From Achromobacter sp. UMC71 (GTDB lineage Bacteria > Pseudomonadota > Gammaproteobacteria > Burkholderiales > Burkholderiaceae_B), in NCBI RefSeq assembly GCF_014170305.1, contig NZ_LZZT01000037.1:1-64000 (forward strand): a stretch of 64,000 nt of DNA, read 5' to 3'. Each line of letters starts with the position of its first letter. Position 1 is the first letter of the stretch. Both the position numbers and the translations under genes were made by a program. The notes beneath the pieces were generated by a model, which was not told the origin of the DNA, did no database searches, and saw only the letters and a list, made by a program, of their open reading frames with translations. Of the stretch, positions 35,128 to 44,752 are shown one piece after another.

Positions 35128-36166
35128 CGTCGTCGGGGTCGGTCATGACATCCAGGGCGATGTCGGCCCGCGCTTTGCGGTCGTAGACCCGCAAGGTCAC
35201 TTCGTCGTCGCGGATCTCGAAAATGGCGGTGGCCAGGGTGTTTTCGTCGTCCGGGTCGTCCTTGGCGGTGCGCAGGATCGGCAGATCGCCGCGGGCGTCG
35301 TGCAGCGCGGCCAGCAGGTCGGCGCCGCAGGTGGCCGGCGACCAGCCGTCCACGATGCCTTCGATGCGGTTCTGCCGCGTGCGCGACGAGTCGGTGATGA
35401 TCTGCGCCTGGCCGCGGGTTTCCTGGTGGATCATGTGGTTGGCGTGCCCGTAGCGGGTGCCGATTTCCAGGAAGGACGCGCCGCCCGGCGCCACTTCGGC
35501 GCTGAAGATGCGCGGGTCGGCCGCCGACCCCAGCGTGTGGTGAAAGCCGCCCGAGCGCGGGGCATCGCGCAGCAGCGCGATTGCCTCGTCCAGTGTGGTG
35601 CAATCGAGCACCGCCCGGGCCAGCAGCATGCGCGGCACGCCGGGATGGCGCTGGCGGGTGCGCAGGTTGTTGATGGTCTGCACCAGGCCGGCGCGGTTGG
35701 CGGCGAAGGTGTGCCCGGGCAAGGATCCCGGGTAATAAAAACTGAGATAACCGGGCGCGTTTTCCAGCGCCACGTCGACCAGGTGGCAGCGGCCATACAG
35801 GTAGGGATCGCCGTCTTCGTTGTGGCCGATCCAGCGGGTGCCGTCGGCGGCCTTCAGGGCCACCGAGGTGCAGCCGTCGCCGGTGCTGCTGTGCAGGAGG
35901 TCGCCGCGGCAGTTCCATAGCAGCACGTCGGCCAGCGGCATGCGCAGCCCCTCGGCCAGGCCTTCGAGTTCTTCCCATATCCCGGGCAGCGCCTCGCGGG
36001 CAAACTGGCCAAGCTCGTCCAGATACCGGTGGCCGCGCCAGGGCCGCAGGGCCTCCCAGGTGCCGTTCTGGTCCAGGTAGGCGGCCATCAGGGGCCGGGC
36101 AAGCTTGCCCAGGGCCACGCCAACCTGGCGGCGGTTGCCGGCGATGCGTACATATTTGTAGGGCAT
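35105..36166 (-). CDS. C45-family autoproteolytic acyltransferase/hydrolase
   Basis: N-terminal-nucleophile hydrolase of 353 residues related to acyl-CoA:6-aminopenicillanic acid acyltransferase. Such proteins cut themselves before a cysteine that becomes the nucleophile; here Cys99 in [10 protein letters not shown] is in the right place, about 100 residues in. Later blocks are [27 protein letters not shown] and [13 protein letters not shown] [12 protein letters not shown]. No signal peptide. It is convergent with the 5-oxoprolinase and divergent from glnH. Bacterial members cleave N-acyl or beta-lactam-type amides; the natural substrate is unknown. Confidence 0.82.
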   Translation of the reverse strand: MPYKYVRIAGNRRQVGVALGKLARPLMAAYLDQNGTWEALRPWRGHRYLDELGQFAREALPGIWEELEGLAEGLRMPLADVLLWNCRGDLLHSSTGDGCTSVALKAADGTRWIGHNEDGDPYLYGRCHLVDVALENAPGYLSFYYPGSLPGHTFAANRAGLVQTINNLRTRQRHPGVPRMLLARAVLDCTTLDEAIALLRDAPRSGGFHHTLGSAADPRIFSAEVAPGGASFLEIGTRYGHANHMIHQETRGQAQIITDSSRTRQNRIEGIVDGWSPATCGADLLAALHDARGDLPILRTAKDDPDDENTLATAIFEIRDDEVTLRVYDRKARADIALDVMTDPDDEKKPGPA

Positions 36167-36330
36167 GGGGATTCTCCGGGTGTCATGCGGATTGTAATTT
36201 TTCTAAGCTCTCTCCGGTGGGGACGGATGCGTTAAGATTTGCCGTAAGTTGCTCCGGCGATCCCGGCGTGACCGGCATCATGTCCCAACTACAACCCCGG
36301 GAACCAAAGGGTCCCCAAGAGGAGAGTTTC

Positions 36331-37083
36331 ATGATTAAACGCAAAGTCGCCGCCGCCTTGGTCGGCCTGTCCGTGGCCATGTTCGGCGCTGCTTCCGGCG
36401 CCTACGCCCAAGGCAAGGAATTGGTGGTGGCCACCGATACCGCTTTTGTCCCGTTCGAGTTCAAGCAGGGCAATACCTACGTCGGTTTCGACGTGGACCT
36501 GTGGGCCGCCATCGCCAAAGAGCTGAACCTGAAGTACAAGCTCCAGCCGATGGACTTCAACGGCATCATCCCGGGCCTGCAGACGAAGAACATCGACGCC
36601 GCGCTGGCGGGCATCACGATCCGCGACGACCGCAAGAAGGTCATCGACTTCTCCGATCCCTACTATGAAAGCGGCCTGGCCATCCTGGTCAGCGACAAGA
36701 ACAGCGACATCAAGGACGCCAAGTCGCTGGCCGGCAAGACCGTCGCCGTCAAGACCGGCACGGCTACCGTGGACTTCCTGAAGGCCCAGGTGCCGGACGC
36801 CAAGCTCAAGCTGTTCCCCAACATCGACAATGCTTACCTCGAATTGGCCACCGGCCGGGTCGACGCCGCCGTCCACGACACCCCCAACGTCCAGTATTAC
36901 GCCAACACGGCGGGCAAGGGCCGCGTCAAGGTGGTCGGCTCGCTCAAGAGCGGCGACTTCTACGGCATCGCCTTCCCCAAGGGCAGCGATCTGGTGCCGC
37001 AGGTGAACAAGGCGCTGGCCACCCTGAAGTCCAACGGCCAGTACGACGCCATCTACGAGAAGTGGTTCGGCAAGAAACCCTGA
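36331..37083 (+). CDS. glnH: GlnH-type amino-acid ABC importer binding protein
   Basis: Periplasmic receptor of 250 residues with signal peptide ending GAYA and the mature start [18 protein letters not shown]. Blocks [40 protein letters not shown] and [20 protein letters not shown] are nearly those of E. coli GlnH, so glutamine or a close polar amino acid is likely. AAGAGGAG about 8 bases before 36331 sets the start. First gene of glnHPQ. Confidence 0.9.
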   Translation: MIKRKVAAALVGLSVAMFGAASGAYAQGKELVVATDTAFVPFEFKQGNTYVGFDVDLWAAIAKELNLKYKLQPMDFNGIIPGLQTKNIDAALAGITIRDDRKKVIDFSDPYYESGLAILVSDKNSDIKDAKSLAGKTVAVKTGTATVDFLKAQVPDAKLKLFPNIDNAYLELATGRVDAAVHDTPNVQYYANTAGKGRVKVVGSLKSGDFYGIAFPKGSDLVPQVNKALATLKSNGQYDAIYEKWFGKKP

Positions 37084-37242
37084 TCGTTCACGCTTGATTG
37101 ATTCTGCATTTCGGGGTCGCCCGGCAGTATGGGGCCCTGGCGCACTTCGGTGGCGCCGGGCCCTGGCGGGCGGCCCCGAGCCGTTTGCCGCCTGGCCTTG
37201 TTGCCATGACGCGGCGCGGTTGCACGCTATTAAGGGGTAATC

Positions 37243-37899
37243 GTGGATTTTGACTGGAACGTAGTAACAGAGGCGTTGCCCAACCTGTGGGTAGGCACGC
37301 AAATGACCATCAAGATCACCTTCTGGGGTCTGTTCGGCGGCTTCCTGCTGGGCGCGCTATCCGGCGTGACGCGGGCCTACGGGCATCCCATCCTGTCGGG
37401 CATCGCGCAGGTGTATGTCGCGGTCATCCGCGGCACGCCGATCGTGGTGCAGGTGATGTTCATCTATTTCGCCTTGCCGCTGCTGGCGAATATCCGCGTG
37501 GACGCCGAATGGGCGGCCATCGTCACGCTCATCATCAACTCGGGCGCCTATATCTCGGAAATCGTGCGCGGCTCGCTGTTGTCCGTGCACAAAGGCCTGA
37601 AGGAAGCGGGCCAGGCCATGGGCCTGCCGTTTCACAAGATCCTGTTCCACATCATCGGGCCGGTGGCGTTTCGCCGCATGATTCCGCCGCTGGGCAACCA
37701 GTGCATCATCAGCCTGAAGGATTCGTCGCTGTTCATCGTGATCGGCGTCGCGGAACTCACGCGCCAGGGCCAGGAAATCATGGCCGCCAACTTCCGCGCG
37801 GTCGAGATCTGGTCCGCGATCGCGATTGTCTACCTGATCCTGACGGGCACGATGGCGCTGGTCCTGCACCTGATTGAAAAGAGGATGCGCATACTATGA
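37243..37899 (+). CDS. glnP: GlnP-type amino-acid ABC importer permease
   Basis: Membrane permease of 218 residues with five or so helices and the conserved VIRGTPIVVQVMFIYFALPL and GLKEAGQAMGLPFHKILF (ATPase contact) blocks. It starts with GTG at 37243, with AAGGGG 6 bases upstream, after a 159-bp gap from glnH. Its stop overlaps the glnQ start (ATGA). Confidence 0.9.
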   Translation: MDFDWNVVTEALPNLWVGTQMTIKITFWGLFGGFLLGALSGVTRAYGHPILSGIAQVYVAVIRGTPIVVQVMFIYFALPLLANIRVDAEWAAIVTLIINSGAYISEIVRGSLLSVHKGLKEAGQAMGLPFHKILFHIIGPVAFRRMIPPLGNQCIISLKDSSLFIVIGVAELTRQGQEIMAANFRAVEIWSAIAIVYLILTGTMALVLHLIEKRMRIL

Positions 37900-38624
37900 G
37901 CATGGTTGAATTTCATAACGTCACCAAGAACTTCGGCGAGTCCATGGTGCTCAATGGCATCTCGCTCAACATCGATGCGGGCGAAGTCGTGGTGGTGGTG
38001 GGCCCGTCCGGGTCGGGCAAGTCCACCTTCCTGCGTTGCATCAACGTGCTGGAAACCATCAATGGCGGCGATCTGCTGGTCGACGGCCTGAGCGTGAACG
38101 GTGGGGCGGCGCAGGTGCGCGAGATCCGCCGCGAGGCCGGCATGGTGTTCCAGCAGTTCAACCTGTTCCCGCAGATGACCGCGCTGGAAAACGTCATGTT
38201 CGGGCCGGTGCACACGCGCGGCCAGAGTCGCGACGAAGCGCGCGAGCTGGCCAAGCAGCTGCTCAACAAGGTCGGGTTGGCCGAGCGCATGGACCACTAT
38301 CCGGGCGAACTGTCCGGCGGCCAGCAGCAACGGGTGGCCATCGCCCGCGCGCTGGCCATCAAGCCCAAGCTGATGCTGTTCGACGAACCCACCTCGGCAC
38401 TCGATCCCGAACTGCGCCACGAGGTGCTCAAGGTCATGCGCGACCTGGCCGAGGAAGGCATGACCATGGTCGTGGTCACCCACGAAATGGAGTTCGCGCG
38501 CAAGGTCGGCAGCCGCTTGATCTTCATCGACGCGGGCAAGATCGCGCACGATGGTCCGCCCGCGGATCTGCTGGACAATCCGCCCAGCCAGCGCCTGAAG
38601 GATTTCCTGCAGCACGTGACCTGA
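37896..38624 (+). CDS. glnQ: GlnQ-type amino-acid ABC importer ATPase
   Basis: ATPase of 242 residues. Walker A is GPSGSGKST, signature LSGGQQQRVAIARAL, Walker B LMLFDEPTSALDP, switch histidine in VVTHEMEFARKVG. These are the GlnQ/HisP subgroup marks. It completes the importer begun by glnH and overlaps glnP by 4 bases; its stop lies inside a terminator-like hairpin. Confidence 0.92.
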   Translation: MSMVEFHNVTKNFGESMVLNGISLNIDAGEVVVVVGPSGSGKSTFLRCINVLETINGGDLLVDGLSVNGGAAQVREIRREAGMVFQQFNLFPQMTALENVMFGPVHTRGQSRDEARELAKQLLNKVGLAERMDHYPGELSGGQQQRVAIARALAIKPKLMLFDEPTSALDPELRHEVLKVMRDLAEEGMTMVVVTHEMEFARKVGSRLIFIDAGKIAHDGPPADLLDNPPSQRLKDFLQHVT

Positions 38625-38660
38625 CGGCAAGGCGCCGGTCTCGTCCCGGCGCCTTGCCGT
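38624..38660 (+). terminator. 15-bp hairpin at the end of glnQ
   Basis: Perfect stem ACGGCAAGGCGCCGG/CCGGCGCCTTGCCGT with a 7-nt loop, starting on the last base of the glnQ stop codon. There is no T-run; it is very stable and also reads on the minus strand for the convergent hydrolase gene. Confidence 0.6.
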
Positions 38661-38691
38661 GGCGGCCGAGTAGCGGCCGGTAGGCGGTTCG

Positions 38692-39303
38692 TCAGCGGCC
38701 CGCGGGCAAGGCCAGGACCTCGTCGGTCGTCATGATGTCGCCGAAGGTATCGGCCAGCGCCGCCAGCGTCGCGCGGTGCAGTTCCGCCTGCGGCACCACG
38801 CCGTGGCGCGTGTCCAGGTCGCGGGTGGCGCAGGCGTCTTCGGCCACGATCACCTGGTAGCCCAGCGGCACCGCGTCGCGGGCAGCCCCGGCCACGCAGG
38901 CATGCGTCATCAGGCCCGCAATCACCACCGTGTCGATGCCGCCGGCCTTCAGCCGGCTGTCCAGGTCCGTGCCGGGAAACGCGCTGACGTTCGTCTTGCG
39001 TACCACGGCGTGGCCGGCGCCGGGCTGCAGCTCGGGATGGAAAGCCACGGTCGGGCCGCCGTCGGCGAACAGCGGGCTGCCGGCAGGCAGCACATGCTGC
39101 ACGTGGATCACGGGCATGCCGGACTGGTCCGCGTGCGCGATCAGGCGCCGGGCATTGCGCAGGGCGCGCAAGCCGTCCGGAATCGGCATCCGGCCGCTGA
39201 AATATTCTTCCTGGAAATCGATGACGAGCAGCGCCGTGGCGGCGGGCTTCAGGGATTGGGGCGCGGTCGCGCCTGCCATCGTGCGGATGGTGGGGTGGCT
39301 CAT
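38692..39303 (-). CDS. isochorismatase-family cysteine hydrolase
   Basis: Soluble hydrolase of 203 residues. The catalytic triad of the family is visible: Asp29 in LLVIDFQEEYF, Lys103 in VVRKTNVSAF and Cys136 in GLMTHACVAG. This group includes nicotinamidases, ureidoacrylate hydrolases and other amidases as well as true isochorismatases; here there is no siderophore gene nearby, so an amidase role is more likely. The start at 39303 places a normal N-terminus. It diverges from the GlxA-type regulator across 148 bp, the usual arrangement for regulator and target. Confidence 0.85.
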   Translation of the reverse strand: MSHPTIRTMAGATAPQSLKPAATALLVIDFQEEYFSGRMPIPDGLRALRNARRLIAHADQSGMPVIHVQHVLPAGSPLFADGGPTVAFHPELQPGAGHAVVRKTNVSAFPGTDLDSRLKAGGIDTVVIAGLMTHACVAGAARDAVPLGYQVIVAEDACATRDLDTRHGVVPQAELHRATLAALADTFGDIMTTDEVLALPAGR

Positions 39304-39451
39304 GGAGTGCCTCGCTTGGGTAAAGCCCGGCTGCCGGCAGCCAGGGCGGGATAGGGCGTCCAGTATCCGGCGCCTGGCGTTAGCGCAAAAGTGGCCCGAT
39401 AGCCAATATGCGCTAGGATTGGGCCATTCGAATTTGCGCGAGTATCGATCC

Positions 39452-40405
39452 ATGCATACCGTCGCCGTGGTGGCCTTTGACGGCATCAGCCCCTTTCATC
39501 TGTCCGTGCCCTGCATGGTGTTCGGCGACGACCTGGCGCGGCTGGGCGTGCCGCGCTACCGCCTGCTGGTGTGCGGCGAAAAGGCCGGGCTGGCCGCAAC
39601 GATGTCCGGCTTCAATATCGAGGTGCCGTACAATCTGTCCGTGCTGGAACAAGCCGACACGGTCATCGTGCCGGCGTGGCGCGACCCCGATGAACGGCCG
39701 CCGCAGGCCTTGCTGGATGCCTTGCAGGCGGCGCATGCGCGCGGGGCAAGAATGGTCGGACTGTGCCTGGGTACGTTCGTGCTGGCCGAAGCCGGTCTGC
39801 TGGACGGGCGCATTGCCGCTACCCACTGGGTCTGGGCCGCCGACTTCGTGGCCCGCTATCCGCGGGTCAGGCTGGACCAGGACGTGCTGTACGTGGACGA
39901 CGGCGACATCCTGACATCCGCCGGCACGGCCGCCGCCATCGATTGCTGCCTGCATCTGCTGCGCCGCGATCACGGCGCGGACGTGGCCAACCGCATTGCC
40001 CGCCGCATGGTGGTGGCGCCGCAGCGCCAGGGCGGGCAGGCCCAGTACATCGAACAACCGCTGCCCGGCAAGGCCGAGGGCGGCGACCGGCTGCGCGCCA
40101 CGCTGGACTGGGCCATCGAGCACCTGCAGGAACCGCTATGCCTGGATCTGCTGGCGGCGCGCGCCAAGATGAGCCGGCGAAATTTCACGCGTCATTTCAA
40201 GGCCCAGACCGGCGCTACCGTATCGCAGTGGCTGCTGAACCACCGGCTGGCGTCGGCCCAGCGGCTGCTGGAGACCAGCGACCACGGCATCGACCAGATC
40301 GCGGGCATGGTGGGGGTGGGGTCGGCGGCATCGCTGCGGCAGCATTTTGCCGCCGCGTTCGCGGTGTCGCCGGGCGCGTACCGCAAGCAGTTCCGGCGCG
40401 GCTGA
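39452..40405 (+). CDS. GlxA-family transcriptional regulator (DJ-1/PfpI-AraC)
   Basis: Regulator of 317 residues. The N-terminal half (about 1-190) is a DJ-1/PfpI-like domain with the nucleophile-elbow cysteine in VGLCLGTFVLAEAGLL; the C-terminal third (about 215-317) is an AraC helix-turn-helix domain: LDLLAARAKMSRRNFTRHFK and a second helix pair around IDQIAGMVGVGSAASLRQHF. The effector is unknown. It probably controls the divergent isochorismatase-family gene. The start at 39452 gives MHTVAVVAFDG, the normal opening. Confidence 0.88.
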   Translation: MHTVAVVAFDGISPFHLSVPCMVFGDDLARLGVPRYRLLVCGEKAGLAATMSGFNIEVPYNLSVLEQADTVIVPAWRDPDERPPQALLDALQAAHARGARMVGLCLGTFVLAEAGLLDGRIAATHWVWAADFVARYPRVRLDQDVLYVDDGDILTSAGTAAAIDCCLHLLRRDHGADVANRIARRMVVAPQRQGGQAQYIEQPLPGKAEGGDRLRATLDWAIEHLQEPLCLDLLAARAKMSRRNFTRHFKAQTGATVSQWLLNHRLASAQRLLETSDHGIDQIAGMVGVGSAASLRQHFAAAFAVSPGAYRKQFRRG

Positions 40406-40476
40406 ATGCGCGGGCGCGCCGGGAGAGCGGAGCGAGAGCAAACGCCGGGCGCGGGTTGACCCACCCGCACCCGGGA

Positions 40477-42771
40477 TCAGCCTTTGACGCGGACGATCTT
40501 CTGGACCTGCGGCACGTGGCGGATGGCGCGGATGACCTGGGCCAGGTGCTTGCGGCTGTCGACCTGGATGGTCAGATGCAGCGACACCGTCGACACCGCG
40601 TCATCGTGCATGGTGACATGCATGATGTTGGCATCGGCCGCCGTGACTTCCGCGGCCAGACGGCCCAGCACGCCGCGTTCGTTGCGGGTGACGATGTCCA
40701 GGCGGGTCGCCAGGTGCTTGGCCGTGTGGGCGTCCCAGGCGACGTTGATCCAGCGCTCTGGTTCGCGCAGGCGCTGGCGCATGGCGACCGGGCAGTCGGC
40801 CGTGTGCACCACCAGGCCGTGGCCCATGCGCATGCCGGCAATGATCGGGTCGCCGGGCAGGGGGCCGCAGCAGGGCGCCAATTGCACCGCCTGGCCTTCG
40901 TTGCCCTGGATCAGGATGGGCGCGCTGCGCGCCGAGGTCAGTTCGTCCACCGCGGCGGCGGTGGTGGCCACCAACTGGTGTTCGGGTGCGAAGCGGCGCG
41001 CCACCACGGCTGCCAGCCGCTTGCCCAGGCCGATGTCGGCCAGGATTTCTTCGCGTGAGCTGGCGCCGGTGCTGCGCGCCAGTTTCTGCCAGGCCGGGTC
41101 GTCGGTGGCCGGCAGCGGCATGTGCAGCTCTTGCAGGGCCTGGCCCAGCAGGCGTTCGCCGAAGGCGACGGATTCTTCGTACTTGACGGTACGCAGGTAG
41201 TGGCGGATTTCAGAGCGGGCGCGGCCGGTGCGCACGTAGTTCAGCCACTGGGCGTTCGGGCGCGAAGCGGGCGAGGTGACGATTTCGACCGTGTCGCCGC
41301 TGTTGAGCTCGGTGCGCAGCGGCACGAACTCGCCATTGACCTTGGCCGCCACGGCCTGGTTGCCGATGTCGGTATGGATGGCGTAGGCGAAATCGACGGG
41401 CGTCGCGCCGCGCGGCAGCGAGATGATCTTGCCGCGCGGCGTGAAAACGTAGACCGCGTCGGGGAACAGGTCGACTTTGACGTGTTCGAGGAATTCGCCC
41501 GAATCGCCTGTCTGGCTCTGGATGTCGAGCAGTGACTGCAACCACTGGTGGGTGCGCTTTTGCAGGTCGTTCAGGGTCAGGTCGGCGCCCTTGTACAGCC
41601 AGTGCGACGCTACGCCTTCTTCGGCCACATGGTGCATGTCGCGCGTGCGGAACTGGAATTCCACCGGCGTACCGTAGGGGCCCACCAGCGTCGTGTGCAG
41701 CGACTGGTAGCCGTTGACCTTGGGGATGGCGATGTAGTCCTTGAATTTGCCGGGCACCGGGCGGTACAGCTGGTGCAGCGTGCCGAGCGACAGATAGCAC
41801 TCAGGCAGCGTATGCACGATGACCCGGAAGCCGTAGATGTCCAGCACATCGGAGAAGGACTTTTTCTGGTCCACCATTTTGCGGTAGATGCCGTAGAGCG
41901 TCTTTTCGCGGCCGGTGACTTCGGCTTCGATGCCGGCGGCCGGCAGCGCGGCGCGCACGGAGTCGGCGATCTTGCCGATGACTTCGCGGCGGTTGCCGCG
42001 GGCGGCCAGCACGGCCTTGTATAGCACCTGGTAGCGGTTGGGGTACATGGCCGCAAAGCACAGGTCCTGCAGTTCGCGGAACAGCAGATTCAAGCCCAGG
42101 CGATGCGCGATAGGCGCGTAGATGTCCAGCGTTTCGCGGGCGATGCGGCGGCGCTTTTCGGGGTTGACCGCGTCCAGCGTGCGCATGTTGTGCAGGCGGT
42201 CGGCCAACTTGATGAGGATGACGCGCACGTCGCGCGCCATCGCCAGCAGCATCTTGCGAAAGCTCTCGGCCTGCTGTTCGGCCTTGGTGGCGAAATCCAG
42301 CCGGTCCAGCTTGGACAGGCCATCGACCAGCTCGGCGACTTCGGGGCCGAATTTTTCGGCCAGCTCGTGCTTGGCGATGCCCTGGTCTTCCATCACGTCG
42401 TGCAGCAGGGCGGCGGACAACGCATTGACGTCGAGCTTCCAGCCCGCGCAGATTTCGGTGACGGCGATGGGGTGCGAAATGTAGGGCGAGCCGCTGGCGC
42501 GGAACTGGCCCAGGTGCGCCTGATCCGCGAAGCGATAGGCTTCGCGCACGCGTTCCACATCTTTCTTGTCGAGATAGCTGCCGATGATTTCGGTCAGCGG
42601 CGCCAGCGAAGCGACCGGCGAGGCGGTCGCGTCAGCCGCTTCTTGCGCGGCGACGGACGGTGGCGCGGAGGGGTGTTTGTCTTTCTTGCCCGTGCGACGC
42701 CCAAGACGGGAGCCGGCACGTAGCGCGGCAAGCAGACCAGATGAAGCGTACTTCAGCCCGGGAAAAGCCAT
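40477..42771 (-). CDS. spoT: bifunctional (p)ppGpp synthetase/hydrolase SpoT
   Basis: Stringent-response enzyme of 764 residues. An HD hydrolase domain (His124-Asp125 in ALLHDVMEDQ) is intact, so hydrolase activity is expected; RelA-type proteins lose this motif. A synthetase domain follows (GREKTLYGIYRKM, IYGFRVIVHT, GYQSLHTTLVGPYG), then a TGS domain (about 430-490, VFTPRGKIISLPRGATPVDF) and a C-terminal ACT domain (last 75 residues). It is the third gene of gmk-rpoZ-spoT, 22 bp after rpoZ, the conserved proteobacterial order. Confidence 0.95.
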   Translation of the reverse strand: MAFPGLKYASSGLLAALRAGSRLGRRTGKKDKHPSAPPSVAAQEAADATASPVASLAPLTEIIGSYLDKKDVERVREAYRFADQAHLGQFRASGSPYISHPIAVTEICAGWKLDVNALSAALLHDVMEDQGIAKHELAEKFGPEVAELVDGLSKLDRLDFATKAEQQAESFRKMLLAMARDVRVILIKLADRLHNMRTLDAVNPEKRRRIARETLDIYAPIAHRLGLNLLFRELQDLCFAAMYPNRYQVLYKAVLAARGNRREVIGKIADSVRAALPAAGIEAEVTGREKTLYGIYRKMVDQKKSFSDVLDIYGFRVIVHTLPECYLSLGTLHQLYRPVPGKFKDYIAIPKVNGYQSLHTTLVGPYGTPVEFQFRTRDMHHVAEEGVASHWLYKGADLTLNDLQKRTHQWLQSLLDIQSQTGDSGEFLEHVKVDLFPDAVYVFTPRGKIISLPRGATPVDFAYAIHTDIGNQAVAAKVNGEFVPLRTELNSGDTVEIVTSPASRPNAQWLNYVRTGRARSEIRHYLRTVKYEESVAFGERLLGQALQELHMPLPATDDPAWQKLARSTGASSREEILADIGLGKRLAAVVARRFAPEHQLVATTAAAVDELTSARSAPILIQGNEGQAVQLAPCCGPLPGDPIIAGMRMGHGLVVHTADCPVAMRQRLREPERWINVAWDAHTAKHLATRLDIVTRNERGVLGRLAAEVTAADANIMHVTMHDDAVSTVSLHLTIQVDSRKHLAQVIRAIRHVPQVQKIVRVKG

Positions 42772-42793
42772 GCTTGCCGCCCCCCGGAGAGTA

Positions 42794-42997
42794 TCAGGTG
42801 GGAACTTTACGCAGCATTTCCACGCCGGTTAGGCCGCCCGCGATTTCGCGCAGTGCGGTGACCGTGGGCTTGTCTTTGCTGTCCAGGCGCGGGGCATGGC
42901 CTTGCGCCAGCTCGCGGGCGCGGTACGTAGCGGCCAGCGTGAGCTTGAAACGGTTGGGGATCTGATTCAGACAGTCTTCGACGGTAATGCGAGCCAT
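42794..42997 (-). CDS. rpoZ: RNA polymerase omega subunit
   Basis: Small subunit of 67 residues that helps assemble RNA polymerase and forms part of the ppGpp site. [19 protein letters not shown] is the conserved opening and [11 protein letters not shown] the central helix. It lies between gmk and spoT. Confidence 0.95.
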   Translation of the reverse strand: MARITVEDCLNQIPNRFKLTLAATYRARELAQGHAPRLDSKDKPTVTALREIAGGLTGVEMLRKVPT

Positions 42998-43043
42998 TAG
43001 GACACCTGGTGCTGATGGTGGATAGGGAGAATGCGGATTCGTT

Positions 43044-43676
43044 TCAGTGCGCGGCCGGGATGCCGAGCTGCGCGAACAAATCAGCGTGGCGGGCGGCCTG
43101 AGACGAAAAACGCAGCCGCGCGGCGCTGACGATTTGAGTCAGTTCCGATAAGGCTACGCTAAATTCTTGATTAATAATAACATATTCGCATTCAGGCGCG
43201 TGGGCGATTTCGCCGCCCGCGGCCATCAAGCGGCGCGCGATAACCTGGGGCGCATCCTGGCCCCGCGCCTTGAGCCGGCTTTCGAGTTCTTCGATGGACG
43301 GCGGCAGCACGAAAATGCCAATCGCGGCGGGAAAACGCTGGCGCACCTGGCGCGCGCCTTGCCAATCGATTTCGAGCAGGACGTCGCGGCCTTCGCGAGT
43401 GGCGGCATCGATGGGATCGCGCGGCGTGCCATAGAAATTGCCATGCACTTCGGCCCATTCCAGCAGGCGCTGTTCTTCGCGCAGCTGTTTGAATTGGCCG
43501 GTGTCGATAAAACGGTATTCACGGCCGTCTTCTTCGCCGGGGCGGGGCGCGCGGGTGGTGCAGGAGACGGACAGTTCAATGGCGGGGTCTTGCTGGAGCA
43601 AGGCCTTGACCAGACTGGACTTGCCGGCGCCGCTGGGCGCGACGACCATGAAGACGTTTCCGGGATTGGCGTGCAT
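43044..43676 (-). CDS. gmk: guanylate kinase
   Basis: Enzyme of 210 residues that converts GMP to GDP. P-loop APSGAGKSS near residue 13, the GMP-binding [17 protein letters not shown] block and the YGTPRDPID loop are all present. The start at 43676 is used; an internal ATG (MVVAPSG) would remove residues before the first strand. First gene of the gmk-rpoZ-spoT operon, 46 bp before rpoZ. Confidence 0.95.
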   Translation of the reverse strand: MHANPGNVFMVVAPSGAGKSSLVKALLQQDPAIELSVSCTTRAPRPGEEDGREYRFIDTGQFKQLREEQRLLEWAEVHGNFYGTPRDPIDAATREGRDVLLEIDWQGARQVRQRFPAAIGIFVLPPSIEELESRLKARGQDAPQVIARRLMAAGGEIAHAPECEYVIINQEFSVALSELTQIVSAARLRFSSQAARHADLFAQLGIPAAH

Positions 43677-43722
43677 GAATATGACGTGCGTGTGATGCTA
43701 AGACCCGAAGGATAGCAAATCG

Positions 43723-43756
43723 CGCGGCGCGGCAGGGGAAAACCCGCCGCGCCGCG
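43723..43756 (-). terminator. tsdA hairpin terminator
   Basis: Perfect 11-bp stem CGCGGCGCGGC/GCCGCGCCGCG with a 12-nt loop, 49 bp after the tsdA stop on the minus strand, followed only by ATTT. It lies between tsdA and the gmk start. Confidence 0.55.
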
Positions 43757-43804
43757 TCGTCTATTTTGCAGCCCTGGATAGGCTGCGAGACCGCCGCGAA
43801 GCCA

Positions 43805-44752
43805 TTATTTGGCCGCGGTTTTCGCCAGTTTGCCGCCAGGCGCGGGCGAATCGCTGCCGAGCAGATGGCCGTTGATCTCGATGCCATACAGCGAGTCGTC
43901 GCTGTCGTGGTACTTGGCGCGGGTCTTGGCGACCGATTCGGTATAGCGCGGATCCTGCGGGCGTTCGTGCGCGTTCATGAAATACGCCACGTCCCAGGCC
44001 TCCTGGTCGCTGAGCATGCCGGCCTGGCCCAAGGGCATGTTGGCCTTGATGAAGCCAGCGGCGTTGCCGATCTGGTGCATGCCGGCGCCCCAGTTGAAGG
44101 AGTCCGGGCCCCACAGGGCGGGAAACACCCAGTGCGAGCCGTTCTTCTGCCCTTGGCCCTTGTCGCCGTGGCAGACCGCGCAGTATTGGCCGTAGACCTC
44201 GCTGCCGCGCACATAGTCGGCCTTTTGCGCCGGGGCGGCCAGCTTGAGATAGCCTTGGCCCTTGAGCGGCACGCCCGTGGGCGCCTTGCTGGCCAGCCAG
44301 AACATGTAGGTCTGCAGCGCGGTCAGGACGGGATCGTCCGCGGCGGGCGCCTTGCCGTTCATGCTGAAGCGGAAACAGCCTTGCAAGCGTTCGGCCAGCG
44401 TATTGACGTGGCCGTTCTTGGCCCGAAAGGCCGGGTACAGCACGTAGGCTGCCCACATCGGCGCGGAATCGGGGCGGCGGCCGGCGTCCAGGTGGCAGCT
44501 GGCGCAGTTCAGGTCGTTGCCGACGAATTGCGAGGCGTTTTTGGGGGTGTGCAGGAAGATCTGCTCGCCCTGGCGCACGATCTTGCCGAATTCGCTGTCG
44601 GGCAGCGACGCGGCGGCCGGTGGCGTGAAGGCAGGGCGGGCGTCGGCGGCCAGGGCCGGGGCGGCCGGCGCCAGGAAGCCGGCGGCGCTCAGGGCGGCGG
44701 CAGCCAGCAGCCGGGTGTAACGGTAGGGGGTGGGGTAGGGGGTGGCGTTCAC
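43805..44752 (-). CDS. tsdA: thiosulfate dehydrogenase, dihaem cytochrome c (TsdA)
   Basis: Periplasmic dihaem cytochrome of 315 residues that I assign to TsdA, which oxidises thiosulfate to tetrathionate. A signal peptide is followed by two haem sites, CASCH (Cys83-His87) and CAVCH (Cys191-His195). The diagnostic feature is Cys126 in RLQGCFRFSMNGKAP, matching the unusual axial cysteine ligand of the active-site haem in TsdA; the downstream AAGFIKANMPLGQ and ERPQDPRY blocks also fit. Translation starts at GTG 44752, overlapping the stop of the upstream cytochrome gene by 4 bases; there is no ATG in a better place. Assignment is by recognised motifs, not by search. Confidence 0.82.
   Translation of the reverse strand: MNATPYPTPYRYTRLLAAAALSAAGFLAPAAPALAADARPAFTPPAAASLPDSEFGKIVRQGEQIFLHTPKNASQFVGNDLNCASCHLDAGRRPDSAPMWAAYVLYPAFRAKNGHVNTLAERLQGCFRFSMNGKAPAADDPVLTALQTYMFWLASKAPTGVPLKGQGYLKLAAPAQKADYVRGSEVYGQYCAVCHGDKGQGQKNGSHWVFPALWGPDSFNWGAGMHQIGNAAGFIKANMPLGQAGMLSDQEAWDVAYFMNAHERPQDPRYTESVAKTRAKYHDSDDSLYGIEINGHLLGSDSPAPGGKLAKTAAK

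Noticed and set aside
40406..40476. GCGGGT-N6-ACCCGC hairpin between the GlxA-type gene and spoT as a terminator
   Set aside because: Only six base pairs and no T-run; too weak to list as a feature.
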